Shown here: positions 9,037 to 18,545 of the stretch, one piece after another
Numbering within the stretch: position 1 is the stretch's first letter
How the letters are laid out: every line of letters starts with the position of its first letter
Source: Gammaproteobacteria bacterium LSUCC0112
GTDB lineage: Bacteria; Pseudomonadota; Gammaproteobacteria; Pseudomonadales; Pseudohongiellaceae
Assembly (NCBI GenBank): GCA_004535785.1
Contig: SPIB01000004.1
Coordinates: 62,001 to 126,000 of the forward strand
Reading direction: 5' to 3'
Length of the DNA: 64,000 nt
Program-made: the position numbers and the translations under genes
The notes under the pieces: generated by a model
What the model was told of the DNA's origin: nothing
The model's input: only the letters and a program-made list of their open reading frames with translations
Database searches by the model: none

Positions 9037-10316
9037 ATGCCGCCAGTGATGCGTCCAAAAAAACTGGGGCATCGATTGAGTGAGCCTCACATCCTGTTCC
9101 CGTTGTTGACCATGGTGCTATTGGTTGTTATCTGGTCTGCCGCATATGAATTGATCCGTACGCGCCACCAAAGTGCGCTGCAACAAGCTCAGGAAACTGC
9201 CCGTGATATGGCAGTCACCTATCACGCGCAGTTGCTTCGCACCCTGAGAGAAATCGAGTTATCCATTAGTATGGTTGCCTATGTGCAGGAAGGTCAGCCT
9301 GCCGGGACAGCGGTTAATGTGCTGGTCGATCGCGGTATGCTGCCTTCAGCCATGCTGTTCAGCGTGTCCATTTATGATGGGCTGGGTCAATTGCTTGCCT
9401 CCAATAGCGCAGGCGCCACTACACTGTCCGGGCCAGTGCTGGAAGCGATCATAGCCAGCAATCCAGAAGATCACCTGTGGATCAGTACTGCGCAATTTGA
9501 TGAACATGCGCATCGCTGGTCGTTGATTTTTGTCCGAAGCCTGTCGCAGACAATTCAATCCTCACCGTTGATTATTACCGTGACCATCGATGCTGAGTTT
9601 TTTGTCAGCTCTTACGAAGCGACACGACTGGGTGAACAAGGCATGCTCGCACTTATCGACGACAACGGGCGTGTATTGGTCAGACGCAGCGGCGATACCA
9701 TTGATATCGATGGCCCATTGATCACAGATGATGTCCCGGCATCGCTGCTAGCCGGCGATGGTCATCTGGTTGAGTTTGCCCATCCTTTCGACAATATCAA
9801 CCGTTTTTATACAACTCAACGTTTGTTCGGCTTCCCGCTTACGCTGGTCACCGGCGTTTCGGTTGACGAACAGATGGCAGACGCGACAATCATCAGTTTG
9901 CAGTGTTGTTTCTAGATCTGGACGAGTTCAAATTGATTAACGATACCTTAGGTCACGAGGCGGGAGACGATTTATTGATTGAGGTGGCGCGGCGGGTCAA
10001 AAACACACTGCGAGAGAGTGATGTCGTGGCAAGACTGGGTGGCGACGAATTTGTTGCTTTACTGCGCAGGTCGGGTAATCCAGAGGAAATCAATGAGATT
10101 GCGGTCAAAGTGCTGCACGCCGTGTGTCAGCCATACAAGCTGCAATCTCAGGACACGGTGATCACCGCCAGCATCGGCATCAGTGTTTATCCCCAGGACG
10201 GGCTGGACGAACAAACACTGATCCGTCATGCCGACACCGCTATGTACCACGCCAAACAAAACGGCCGGAATCAGGTGCGCCTGTTTGCACAGTTACCACC
10301 TGAATCCAACAGCTGA
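9037..10316 (+). pseudogene. Diguanylate cyclase with PDC-type sensor, disrupted by internal deletion
   Basis: Frame one (9037-9915) encodes a membrane helix (residues about 17-38) and a periplasmic dCache/PDC-like sensor domain ending '..TGVSVDEQMADA', then stops. A second frame, open from before 9903 to 10316, continues as '..DNHQFAVLFLDLDEFKLIND' and holds the GGDEF motif ('RLGGDEF') plus an inhibitory-site 'RESD' five residues upstream. The second membrane helix and the first strand-helix part of the GGDEF domain (the usual 'RDxLTGLPNR' segment) are missing and the frame changes at about 9885-9900. A single deletion explains this. Without it the gene would be a normal membrane diguanylate cyclase; as read it should be inactive. 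Confidence 0.8.
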
Positions 10317-10328
10317 CAGATGTTAGCG

Positions 10329-11855
10329 CTACTTGACGGTGATCGGTTGCGCGGCGGCAATTTTTGCCTGCCACTCTGCCGGGCCGGTTTTGTGCACTGA
10401 CGTACCGTTGACATCGACCGCCACGGTGACCGGCATATCCTCCACCACAAATTCGTGGATTGCCTCCATGCCCAGATCATGAAACGCAACAATTTTTGCG
10501 TCACGAATAGCCTTGGACACCAGGTACGCCGCACCGCCCACCGCCATCAAATAGACCGCTTTGTGCTTTTGTATCGCATCAATGGCAATCTGACCACGTT
10601 CGGCTTTACCTATCATACCCAACAGCCCGGTCTTGGTCAGAATAGTCTCGGTAAATTTGTCCATGCGTGTTGCCGTGGTGGGGCCCGCTGGTCCTATGAC
10701 TTCGTCGCGCACGGCATCCACTGGCCCAACGTAGTATATGAACTTGCCCTTTAAATCGACGCCATCGGGCAAAGACTCACCACGTGCAAACATTTCCACC
10801 ATGCGTTTGTGCGCGGCATCGCGGCCAGTCAACATGGTGCCATTGAGCAGCAAGGTTTCGCCCGGTTTCCAGGTAGCGACTTCCTCGGGTGTTACCGTAT
10901 CCAGATTGACCCGACGCGAGGTGGGGCCGGCATCCCAGGTGATCTGTGGCCAGTCTTCCAGTGTTGGTGGTGTCAGGTTAGCGGGACCCGAGCCATCGAG
11001 GACAAAGTGCGCATGTCGTGTTGCCGCACAGTTTGGAATCATCGCCACTGGCAACGATGCCGCGTGTGTCGGGAAATCCTTGATCTTAATGTCCAGTACC
11101 GTGGTCAGACCACCCAGACCCTGAGCACCAATGCCCAGCGCATTGACTTTGTCCATGATCTCCAAACGCAGTTCTTCAACACGATTCTGTGGGCCACGTG
11201 CGCGCAGTTCATGGATATCAATTGGGTCCATCAAGGCTTCTTTGGCCAGCACGGCAGCTTTTTCAGCCGTACCACCGATGCCAATACCCAGCATGCCGGG
11301 TGGGCACCAGCCCGCACCCATCGTCGGCACGGTTTTCACCACCCAATCCACGATGCTGTCGCTGGGGTTGAGCATCACCATTTTGGCTTTATTTTCCGAC
11401 CCGCCACCTTTGGCTGCCACAGTGATGTCCACGGTGTCGCCGGCAACCACTTCCATATGGATGACCGCCGGGGTGTTGTCTTTGGTGTTTTTACGGGCAC
11501 CGGCCGGATCGGACAGAATGGAGGCGCGCAGCACATTGTCCGGATTCAGATAGGCACGGCGCACACCTTCATTGACCATGTCGGTGACACTCAGCGTGGC
11601 ATCCCATTGCACATTCATGCCAATTTTCATAAACACGGTGACAATACCCGTGTCCTGACAGATTGGGCGTTTGCCTTCTGCACACAAGCGCGAGTTGATC
11701 AGAATCTGCGCCATGGCGTCCTTGGCCGCCCGGGATTCTTCACGCTCGTAGGCCTCATTAACAGCCTGTATAAAGTCCAGCGGATGGTAATAGGAGATGT
11801 ACTGCAGCGCATCGGCTACACTCTGGATCAGATCGTCTTGTTTAATAACAGTCAT
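10329..11855 (-). CDS. fumA: Class I fumarate hydratase (4Fe-4S)
   Basis: A 508-residue single-chain fumarase of the oxygen-labile class I type, interconverting fumarate and malate in the TCA cycle. Cys residues positioned for the 4Fe-4S cluster occur in 'KRPICQDTGIVTVF', 'GAGWCPPGMLG' and 'IPNCAATRHAHFV'. The C-terminal beta-type domain follows without a break. The frame is open 24 codons further upstream, but the ATG at 11855 begins the conserved 'MTVIKQDDLIQSVADALQYI' and is chosen. It is divergent from the SSF hybrid kinase gene. The class-wide symbol fumA is used; fumB would be equivalent. Confidence 0.93.
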   Translation of the reverse strand: MTVIKQDDLIQSVADALQYISYYHPLDFIQAVNEAYEREESRAAKDAMAQILINSRLCAEGKRPICQDTGIVTVFMKIGMNVQWDATLSVTDMVNEGVRRAYLNPDNVLRASILSDPAGARKNTKDNTPAVIHMEVVAGDTVDITVAAKGGGSENKAKMVMLNPSDSIVDWVVKTVPTMGAGWCPPGMLGIGIGGTAEKAAVLAKEALMDPIDIHELRARGPQNRVEELRLEIMDKVNALGIGAQGLGGLTTVLDIKIKDFPTHAASLPVAMIPNCAATRHAHFVLDGSGPANLTPPTLEDWPQITWDAGPTSRRVNLDTVTPEEVATWKPGETLLLNGTMLTGRDAAHKRMVEMFARGESLPDGVDLKGKFIYYVGPVDAVRDEVIGPAGPTTATRMDKFTETILTKTGLLGMIGKAERGQIAIDAIQKHKAVYLMAVGGAAYLVSKAIRDAKIVAFHDLGMEAIHEFVVEDMPVTVAVDVNGTSVHKTGPAEWQAKIAAAQPITVK

Positions 11856-11953
11856 GTGATGTTTTCCCGGTTTACCCGTCTTTAAGTGGAAACAGGCCTG
11901 ATTGGTGCAATGACAAAAACGGCGCAAATTCTAGCATAAAGCGGATTACTTCC

Positions 11954-14900
11954 ATGTTACCGATTTCGTTTGTCCTGATCGCAGCCTTTGGTTATCTGCT
12001 GCTGTTGTTCAGCATCGCCTCGCGCGGTGAACGCAAAACCAGTCATGGCCCACGCCCGTGGCGGTATACCCTGGCCTTGGGCGTGCACTGCACTACCTGG
12101 GCCTTTTATGGCACAGTGACACAAGCCGCACAGTATGGCTGGTGGTTCGCGCCCACGTATCTGGGCGGAATTTGTATATTCCTGTTTGCGCATCAGTTTC
12201 AGCTCAACATGTTGAAACTGGTTAAAGCACAAAACCTGACGTCAATCGCTGACCTGATTGGTTCACGATACGGAAAGTCCCCGTTGCTGGCCGCCAGTGT
12301 TGCGTTGATTTGTCTGGTTGCATTGATCCCCTATATTTCACTGCAGTTACGCGCCGTCGCGGCCAGCTTTGCTGCCATTACCGGCCTGGGACCAGCGGTC
12401 GCACCGTGGTTTCTGGATCTGGCGGCAGCGGTTGGCCTGGCGATGATCGGGTTCTCGATTCTGTTTGGTGCCCGCCGCCTGAGTCTGGCGGAGCAACACC
12501 CCGGCCTGATGGATGCAGTCGCCTTTGAGTCCGTGGTAAAACTGGCTGCGTTTTGTATCGTGGGTATTTTTGTTACCTGGCAATTGTTTGATGGCATCAA
12601 TGACCTGATTGTAAAAACGGCCGCTGACGAGACCGCCCGCTCACTTTTTGAGCCCAAGGAAAACGGCGTCTACATTTACCTAACACACATGCTGCTGGGC
12701 GCGCTGGCTATGTTTGTGTTGCCCCGGCAGTTTCAGGTGAATTTTATTGAGAACACCGATCCTGAAGAACTCAAAAAAGCGCGCTGGGCGTTCCCGTTGT
12801 ATTTGTTTGCCATCAACTTTTTTATTCTGCCGATTGCCATGGCAGGCATGCTGCTTGCCCCGGAACTGCGCACTCAGGACACGTTCCTGCTAGCATTGCC
12901 GCTGCTGGCGGATCGGCCTGATATCAGCCTGATCGCCTTTATTGGCGGATTATCGACCGCCACCAGCATGGTGATCATGGCCACGCTGGCTCTCAGTATC
13001 ATGATTTCCAACGATGTGATTACACCGCTGTGGATTCGCGCACGCCGCAGCGGCAACCTGATGTCTAACCTGACGCCGCACGTGATTCTGCTGACACGAC
13101 GATTGACCATGGTGGTGATTATTGTGCTGGCCTATGTCTACCACAAACTCACCCAGGGCGGTCTGCCGCTGGTCAGCAATGGCCTGATCGCCATGGCGCT
13201 GCTCGCGCAGTTGGCACCCGCCATGTTTGGCGGTCTGTTATGGATCAAAGCGAACCTGACCGGCGCCTTGAGTGGTCTGTTTGCCGGCACGCTGGTGTGG
13301 AGCGTGATGTTATTGCTGCCGTCGGTCAATCCGGCTCAGGCGCTCACAGACACCGCCATCAGTGACGGCGTGGTGGTCAGTCTGGCAGTCAATGTGGCGA
13401 TATATGTGCTGGTATCGTGGCTGACTACACAGTCAACCGCCGACCAGCAACAAGCCCTGCGTTTTACCCGGCCCGAACATAAAGCGGATACCGTGGTTGA
13501 TGGCCAGCAGGTGAGCTGGGGACGACTGCGTGCGGTGTTATCGCGGTTTATGGATGCGCGTGACGCAGCTGGACTGGACCGACGTCTCGGCCTGGCGGTT
13601 GCCAATATTCCGGATGAACGCCTGGTGCACCCGGCACTGCTGATCCGGCTGGAGAGGGAACTGGCCGGCGCCATCGGCAGCTCTGCCAGCCGCCTGTTGA
13701 TCAGCAGCCTTGCCAGTCCCTCTACCGTCGCCGTTGATCAAGTGGTGGACTGGGCGTCCGAGGCATCGCAGTTGTATCGCTTCAACCGCGAACTGTTGCA
13801 GGCCTCGGTAGAAAATATTCCGCAAGGCATCAGTGTGATTGACAAAGAATTACGGCTGGTGGCCTGGAACCGGCGATACCTTGAAATTTTTAATTACCCG
13901 GAAGGGTTGATCCGGGCAGGCGTTGCCATTGAAGAGATCCTGCGCTTCAACGCACGCCGTGGACTGTTTGGCAGCGGTGAATCCAACATCGAACGTGAAG
14001 TGCAAAAACGCCTCGAGTACTTGCGCACCGGCAGTCGATATCGTTATCAGCGCCAGCAACCATCCGGTCAAATCATAGAGTTGCAGGGCAATCCCATGCC
14101 GGATGGCGGGTTTGTCACCACGTACACGGATATTACCGAACTGGTCACCATTCAGACCGAACTGAAACAGATCAATACCGAGCTTGAGCAGCGTGTGGAG
14201 GAGCGGACACAGGCCTTGTCCGTTGCCAAACAAGCTGCTGAGCAAGCCCACCAGAGTAAATCGAAATTTTTTGCGGCCGCCGGTCATGATCTGATGCAAC
14301 CTTTTAATGCCGCCAGTCTGTTCTGCGGCATGTTGCTGCAACGGCTGAAAAATGACGAAGCACGCCTGGCACTGCAGATACAACAATCTCTGCAAAATGC
14401 TGAAGAGTTGCTGACCATGCTGCTGGAAATGACCAAACTCGAATCGGGCAATCTGCAGGCGCACAAAAAAGACATCGCACTATGGGACATACTCGCGCCA
14501 CTGGACGCCACCTTTTCCATGCTGGCCCGCGACAAAGGTTTGTCCTTCAAAATGCACCCGAGCCAGGTGGTAGTACATACCGATCAGAAAATTCTGCAGC
14601 GTATCCTGCAAAACCTGCTCAGCAACGCCATTCGTTATACACAACAGGGACGGATTGTCTGTGGTATCAAACGACGCGCAGGAAACACCATCGAACTGCA
14701 GGTTTGGGATACCGGCAAAGGTATTCCCGCCGAAAAATTCAACGAAATCTTTATGGAATTCAAACAGCTTGATCAACAGGATCATAACCCGGGACTGGGA
14801 CTTGGGCTGGCGATTGTTGACCGTATGTGCAAATTGCTGGAGATCCCCATTTCGCTGAGATCCACGGTTAATCGTGGCACCTGCTTTTCGTTGACGTTAC

Positions 14901-15334
14901 CGGTGGTCAGCTGGCAAAGTCCGGCGTTGCAACGAAAACGCAGCTACCGTGATCAGTCAACATGGCAACTGCCTGACCACACACATGTGCTGTTGCTGGA
15001 CGATGCACCGGATATACGTGACGCCCTCGCCTCGCTGTTGCGCAGTTGGGGCGCTGAGGTCACGGCGTGTGCCACGATCACTGAAGCACTGCAACACACG
15101 CAGCTACCGGATTTATTATTTATTGATTACCATCTGGCAGACAACGAGACCGGTACAGACGCAATTATCCAACTGCGGACGCACTGGAAAACCGACATAC
15201 CCGCCATCCTGAGTACGGCCGATCCGGACGAACATGTCCGCGAACAAGTGGTGGAGGTCGGCGCACTGTTTTTGCCTAAACCCGTCAAACAGGCGGCGCT
15301 CAAACGGCTGTTAAAAAGTATTGGATTGGGGTGA
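11954..15334 (+). CDS. Hybrid sensor kinase with sodium/solute-symporter-like membrane domain
   Basis: A 1126-residue protein: a 12-13-helix SSF domain (about 1-480), a linker, a PAS domain (about 615-740), a coiled coil, a dimerisation/phosphoacceptor domain with H778 in 'AAGHDLMQPFNAASLF', an ATPase domain (N box near residue 890, 'DTGKGIP', 'PGLGLGLAIV') and a C-terminal receiver with Asp near 1056 ('LLFIDYHLAD'). This matches the Pseudomonas ErcS-prime/PA3271 class of SSF-PAS-HK-REC kinases. The SSF part may transport or only sense a solute. Its 3' end overlaps by 24 bases the convergent LuxR-type regulator gene, the likely partner. Confidence 0.9.
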   Translation: MLPISFVLIAAFGYLLLLFSIASRGERKTSHGPRPWRYTLALGVHCTTWAFYGTVTQAAQYGWWFAPTYLGGICIFLFAHQFQLNMLKLVKAQNLTSIADLIGSRYGKSPLLAASVALICLVALIPYISLQLRAVAASFAAITGLGPAVAPWFLDLAAAVGLAMIGFSILFGARRLSLAEQHPGLMDAVAFESVVKLAAFCIVGIFVTWQLFDGINDLIVKTAADETARSLFEPKENGVYIYLTHMLLGALAMFVLPRQFQVNFIENTDPEELKKARWAFPLYLFAINFFILPIAMAGMLLAPELRTQDTFLLALPLLADRPDISLIAFIGGLSTATSMVIMATLALSIMISNDVITPLWIRARRSGNLMSNLTPHVILLTRRLTMVVIIVLAYVYHKLTQGGLPLVSNGLIAMALLAQLAPAMFGGLLWIKANLTGALSGLFAGTLVWSVMLLLPSVNPAQALTDTAISDGVVVSLAVNVAIYVLVSWLTTQSTADQQQALRFTRPEHKADTVVDGQQVSWGRLRAVLSRFMDARDAAGLDRRLGLAVANIPDERLVHPALLIRLERELAGAIGSSASRLLISSLASPSTVAVDQVVDWASEASQLYRFNRELLQASVENIPQGISVIDKELRLVAWNRRYLEIFNYPEGLIRAGVAIEEILRFNARRGLFGSGESNIEREVQKRLEYLRTGSRYRYQRQQPSGQIIELQGNPMPDGGFVTTYTDITELVTIQTELKQINTELEQRVEERTQALSVAKQAAEQAHQSKSKFFAAAGHDLMQPFNAASLFCGMLLQRLKNDEARLALQIQQSLQNAEELLTMLLEMTKLESGNLQAHKKDIALWDILAPLDATFSMLARDKGLSFKMHPSQVVVHTDQKILQRILQNLLSNAIRYTQQGRIVCGIKRRAGNTIELQVWDTGKGIPAEKFNEIFMEFKQLDQQDHNPGLGLGLAIVDRMCKLLEIPISLRSTVNRGTCFSLTLPVVSWQSPALQRKRSYRDQSTWQLPDHTHVLLLDDAPDIRDALASLLRSWGAEVTACATITEALQHTQLPDLLFIDYHLADNETGTDAIIQLRTHWKTDIPAILSTADPDEHVREQVVEVGALFLPKPVKQAALKRLLKSIGLG

Positions 15335-16009
15335 GTTATCTTCGTCGTCAGCACGCAACATGTCATGAAACAACACACCAGCCTGGGTTCTGTTGATCAC
15401 ACCCAGCTTGCGCAGAATCGCAGAGACATGTTGCTTGATGGTGGTTTCCTGCACATCCATGTCATAGGCAATCTGCTTGTTTAACAACCCGTCGGCTATT
15501 GCACGCAACACTTTGAATTGCTGAGGCGTCAGCTGCCCCAGTTTTTGCGCAAAATCTTTGTGCAACGGATGATTGCTCTCGGCAAATCCGGCGCCCAAAT
15601 AAGCAGGCAACCAATTGTCACCCGCCAGTACCGTTTCAACTGCCTCCACAATATCCGCCAATGGTGCCGACTTGGGCACATAAGCACTGGCGCCAAAACT
15701 CATGGCACGCTCGATCACATTAAGTTGTTCATTGGCTGACACAATCATCACCTGCACATCCGGAAATTGGTTGCGCACCGCTGTTAACCCGGTCAGCCCT
15801 TGGTTGCCCGGCATATTAAGATCCATCAGCACCAACTCAACGTCCGGTTCCTGCTCCAGAATATCCATCAGCTGCTTGAAACTTTCAGCGTCGCGCACCT
15901 CGCCTTGCAGGCTGGCACCGAGGGTCTGGCGCAGCGCCGCACGAAACAAGGGATGATCGTCGGCAATAATCGCTTTGATAGGCAATGGCTGGTCTCGCAG
16001 GGGTAACAC
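15311..16009 (-). CDS. LuxR/NarL-type two-component response regulator
   Basis: A 232-residue regulator with receiver ('IIADDHPLF' acidic pocket, phospho-Asp in 'LVLMDLNMPG', Lys in 'AYVPKSAP') and a LuxR helix-turn-helix ('LTPQQFKVLRAIADGLLNKQ', 'VQETTIKQHVSAILRKLG'). The frame is open to a TTG at 16036, but that codon lies inside the upstream terminator's A-run; the GTG at 16009 has GGAG six bases before it and is preferred. It is convergent with, and overlaps, the SSF hybrid kinase gene. AgmR/ErdR-type regulators paired with such kinases control alcohol or acetate metabolism in pseudomonads; that role is inferred. Confidence 0.9.
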   Translation of the reverse strand: MLPLRDQPLPIKAIIADDHPLFRAALRQTLGASLQGEVRDAESFKQLMDILEQEPDVELVLMDLNMPGNQGLTGLTAVRNQFPDVQVMIVSANEQLNVIERAMSFGASAYVPKSAPLADIVEAVETVLAGDNWLPAYLGAGFAESNHPLHKDFAQKLGQLTPQQFKVLRAIADGLLNKQIAYDMDVQETTIKQHVSAILRKLGVINRTQAGVLFHDMLRADDEDNSPQSNTF

Positions 16010-16034
16010 TGGACGCTCCAAACTAATACAGGCC

Positions 16035-16071
16035 AAAAAAAAATGCCACCATCACGGCTGCGATGGTGGCA
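16035..16071 (-). terminator. Rho-independent terminator after the TonB receptor gene
   Basis: A perfect 10-bp stem (TGCCACCATC at 16044-16053 with GATGGTGGCA at 16062-16071, 8-base loop) is followed, reading the minus strand, by nine T's (A-run 16035-16043). It sits 26 bases past the receptor stop and just before the response-regulator start. Confidence 0.93.
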
Positions 16072-16096
16072 AGAGGTCAAGCGATCAATCGCAGAA

Positions 16097-18397
16097 TCAG
16101 AAGTTGTAGCCCAATGACAGGCTGACTGTGCGTGGTGCACCGTAGTAGCCGATCAACGTGGTATCACCACCCAGACCTGTCGCATAACCATTCGGCAATG
16201 CCGGGTTGGCAGCACCGAGGAAGGCATAGTTGCCAACCAGGAACTCTTCTTCCGTCAAGTTTTTGCCATGCAAGCCAGCTGACCATTTACCATCGGTGCT
16301 GGTCCAGCTCACACCCAGATTCAGAATGCCGTAAGCGTCTTGCTCCAGTACGTTGCCCAATTCGCTCAGGCTGTACTTGCTGCGGTAGCTGTAGTTGCCG
16401 GTCAGCACCAGATCGCCGGTGGCAACCGGCATGTCATAGCTGTAACCCACGTTGATGGTGCGTTTGGGTGTATTGGTAATCACAAAATTATTGGTGATAT
16501 CAATCAGATTCAGATTGGCATCGTAGCTGATGACATTGTTGAACTTGGCGTCGATCAGACCGACATTACCAAACACACTCAAGCGGTCAGTCGCCAGCCA
16601 GGTGAACTCAAACTCTGCGCCCGTCGCATCAGACTGGCCAACGTTACCCAGACGCTGGTTCAACGCTGCGCCGTTGTTTGGATCCGGAATTACCGAGATG
16701 TATTGACGATTTTTGTGATCCAGCATAAACGCCGCAGCATTCAGACGGAACGTCGAGCTCAGGTCGGTTTTGACTCCAATCTCGTAGGACTGCACGTCTT
16801 CCGGGTTTGCTGCCGGCTCGGCACGTTCTGCACGTGGATTAAACGTTCCGGACTTGAAACCTTCGCTGTAGCTGGCGTAGAACATGGTGTCATCGCTGGC
16901 CTGATACTCCACACCAATACGTGGCGTGACTTTTGACCAATCCTTGCTGGCATCAAGAACAACAGGGGTGCCGGTACCCGCCGGACGCACATACCCTGGC
17001 ACCCAACCGGATTCCGGGTAAACGGTTGCGAAGATCAGGCCGTTACGGACAACTGAATGCTTTTTGTCCTTGGTGTAACGCAGCCCACCGCTGATGCTCC
17101 ACTGGTCATTCAACTGGTAGCTGCCATCGGCGTAAACAGCCGTGCTTTTGCTGTTGCTGCAACCGCCTACTTCCCGCGTCAGACCGGGCAATCCCAGTGA
17201 CTGACCAAATCGTTCGAGAATGGCGTCAAACACGCCGCATGACTCTGAATCATAGTAGTACAGCCCAGAGACGACTTTGTAGTTGTCCGCCTGATAGTTG
17301 AGTTGGAATTCTTGTGTAAACCAATCATCTTCATAAATGGCCGGCACATCAAAAATACGCAGTGGCGTGTTGTCAAAATCGATACTGACCGGCGAATAGT
17401 TTTCACGCTGCGAAGTGATTGACTTCAGCGTTGTGGTGTCACTGACTTCCCACTCCATGGTCAGGTTCATACCCTCGGTTTCCACCAGATTATTGGTGGG
17501 CAAACTGGTGTACGAGTCATAAATGCTGTCGGGCACCGGCGCCGCGTTGGTCAGCAGACTCGGCAGCAGACGGTAGCCGCCTTTAGAATTGGATTTGTCC
17601 TCGGTTTTGTCATAACCAAACTGGATAAACACGTTATCCAACGGGGTGTATTCAGCGGTCAGACGATAGGCTTGCAGATCTTTGTTGTAATTCTCGCGAT
17701 CCTGGTTTGGCAGGTCACTGACCAGGAATTTTCCGAAACCGTCGCGAGTCAGATTGGCATATCCAAAACCCACATAAAAATTGTCTGTCACCGGAAGCTG
17801 GCCAATCAGTTTCAAATCCTGCTGGCTATGGCTGCCGAAGGTAATTGCTGCGTCCAGATCGGCTTCACCGGTCATGCGCTTGGTCACATACTTGAGTGCA
17901 CCACCAACGGTATTTTTACCATACAGCGTGCCTTGTGGACCGCGCAGCACTTCAACGCGTTGTACGTTCAGGATGTCGAGCACGGCGCCCTGCGGACGGG
18001 CGATATAGACGTCGTCTACATAAATACCCACACCGGACTCGTATCCCCACAGCGGATCTTCCTGACCCACACCGCGGATAAACGCGGTTAATGTGGAGTT
18101 GGTCGCGCGGCTCTCCTGCAACGTGGTATTCGGCGAATATTGTTGCACTTCCAGAATGGTTTCCAACCCGCGCGCTTCAATGTCTTCTGCGCCCAGTTGC
18201 GTCACCGCCAGTGGCACCTGCTGCAGGTTCTCGGTGGTACGACGCGCGGTGACTTCGATACTCTCCAGCACGCGGCCCTCAGTCTGTTGCGTCCCAGGCT
18301 GCCGGGTCTCTTGCGCGTAAGCGGGGAAGGCAATACCACTCATGGCCGCCGACACTGCCAATGCGCAGGTAGATAATTTAAATGTGTGATGTTTCAT
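16097..18397 (-). CDS. TonB-dependent outer membrane receptor
   Basis: A 766-residue beta-barrel receptor. Signal peptide residues 1-28 (ending AFPAYAQ), TonB-box-like 'ESIEVTARR' shortly after, plug domain with 'FIRGVGQEDP', 'GIYVDDVYIARPQG' and 'VEVLRGPQGTLYGKNTVGG', then a 22-strand-type barrel ending in the aromatic 'SLSLGYNF'. The family moves scarce substrates across the outer membrane using TonB energy; the 'LRGPQGTLYGKNTVGG' subgroup is common in marine gammaproteobacteria with unknown organic ligands. The ATG at 18397 follows a GGGGAG site; a longer frame upstream is rejected because it would precede the signal peptide. Divergent from a permease, CoA ligase and hydrolase set, with which it may share a substrate. 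Confidence 0.93.
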   Translation of the reverse strand: MKHHTFKLSTCALAVSAAMSGIAFPAYAQETRQPGTQQTEGRVLESIEVTARRTTENLQQVPLAVTQLGAEDIEARGLETILEVQQYSPNTTLQESRATNSTLTAFIRGVGQEDPLWGYESGVGIYVDDVYIARPQGAVLDILNVQRVEVLRGPQGTLYGKNTVGGALKYVTKRMTGEADLDAAITFGSHSQQDLKLIGQLPVTDNFYVGFGYANLTRDGFGKFLVSDLPNQDRENYNKDLQAYRLTAEYTPLDNVFIQFGYDKTEDKSNSKGGYRLLPSLLTNAAPVPDSIYDSYTSLPTNNLVETEGMNLTMEWEVSDTTTLKSITSQRENYSPVSIDFDNTPLRIFDVPAIYEDDWFTQEFQLNYQADNYKVVSGLYYYDSESCGVFDAILERFGQSLGLPGLTREVGGCSNSKSTAVYADGSYQLNDQWSISGGLRYTKDKKHSVVRNGLIFATVYPESGWVPGYVRPAGTGTPVVLDASKDWSKVTPRIGVEYQASDDTMFYASYSEGFKSGTFNPRAERAEPAANPEDVQSYEIGVKTDLSSTFRLNAAAFMLDHKNRQYISVIPDPNNGAALNQRLGNVGQSDATGAEFEFTWLATDRLSVFGNVGLIDAKFNNVISYDANLNLIDITNNFVITNTPKRTINVGYSYDMPVATGDLVLTGNYSYRSKYSLSELGNVLEQDAYGILNLGVSWTSTDGKWSAGLHGKNLTEEEFLVGNYAFLGAANPALPNGYATGLGGDTTLIGYYGAPRTVSLSLGYNF

Positions 18398-18545
18398 CGG
18401 TAAGACTCCCCGTGGATTTTTAATTGTCGGGGGACACCTTACTCCAAGTTCAGCGAATTGTGAGTAGTACCATAGTATTATGGGTTGCACCGCCACATTG
18501 ATGAACAATAGCCCTCGCTCAACTAAAAATCATAAGAGGGACGTC

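Noticed and set aside
16010-16036. TTG start of the response regulator
   Set aside because: The codon lies within the terminator's A-run of the upstream gene; the GTG at 16009 with GGAG fits better.
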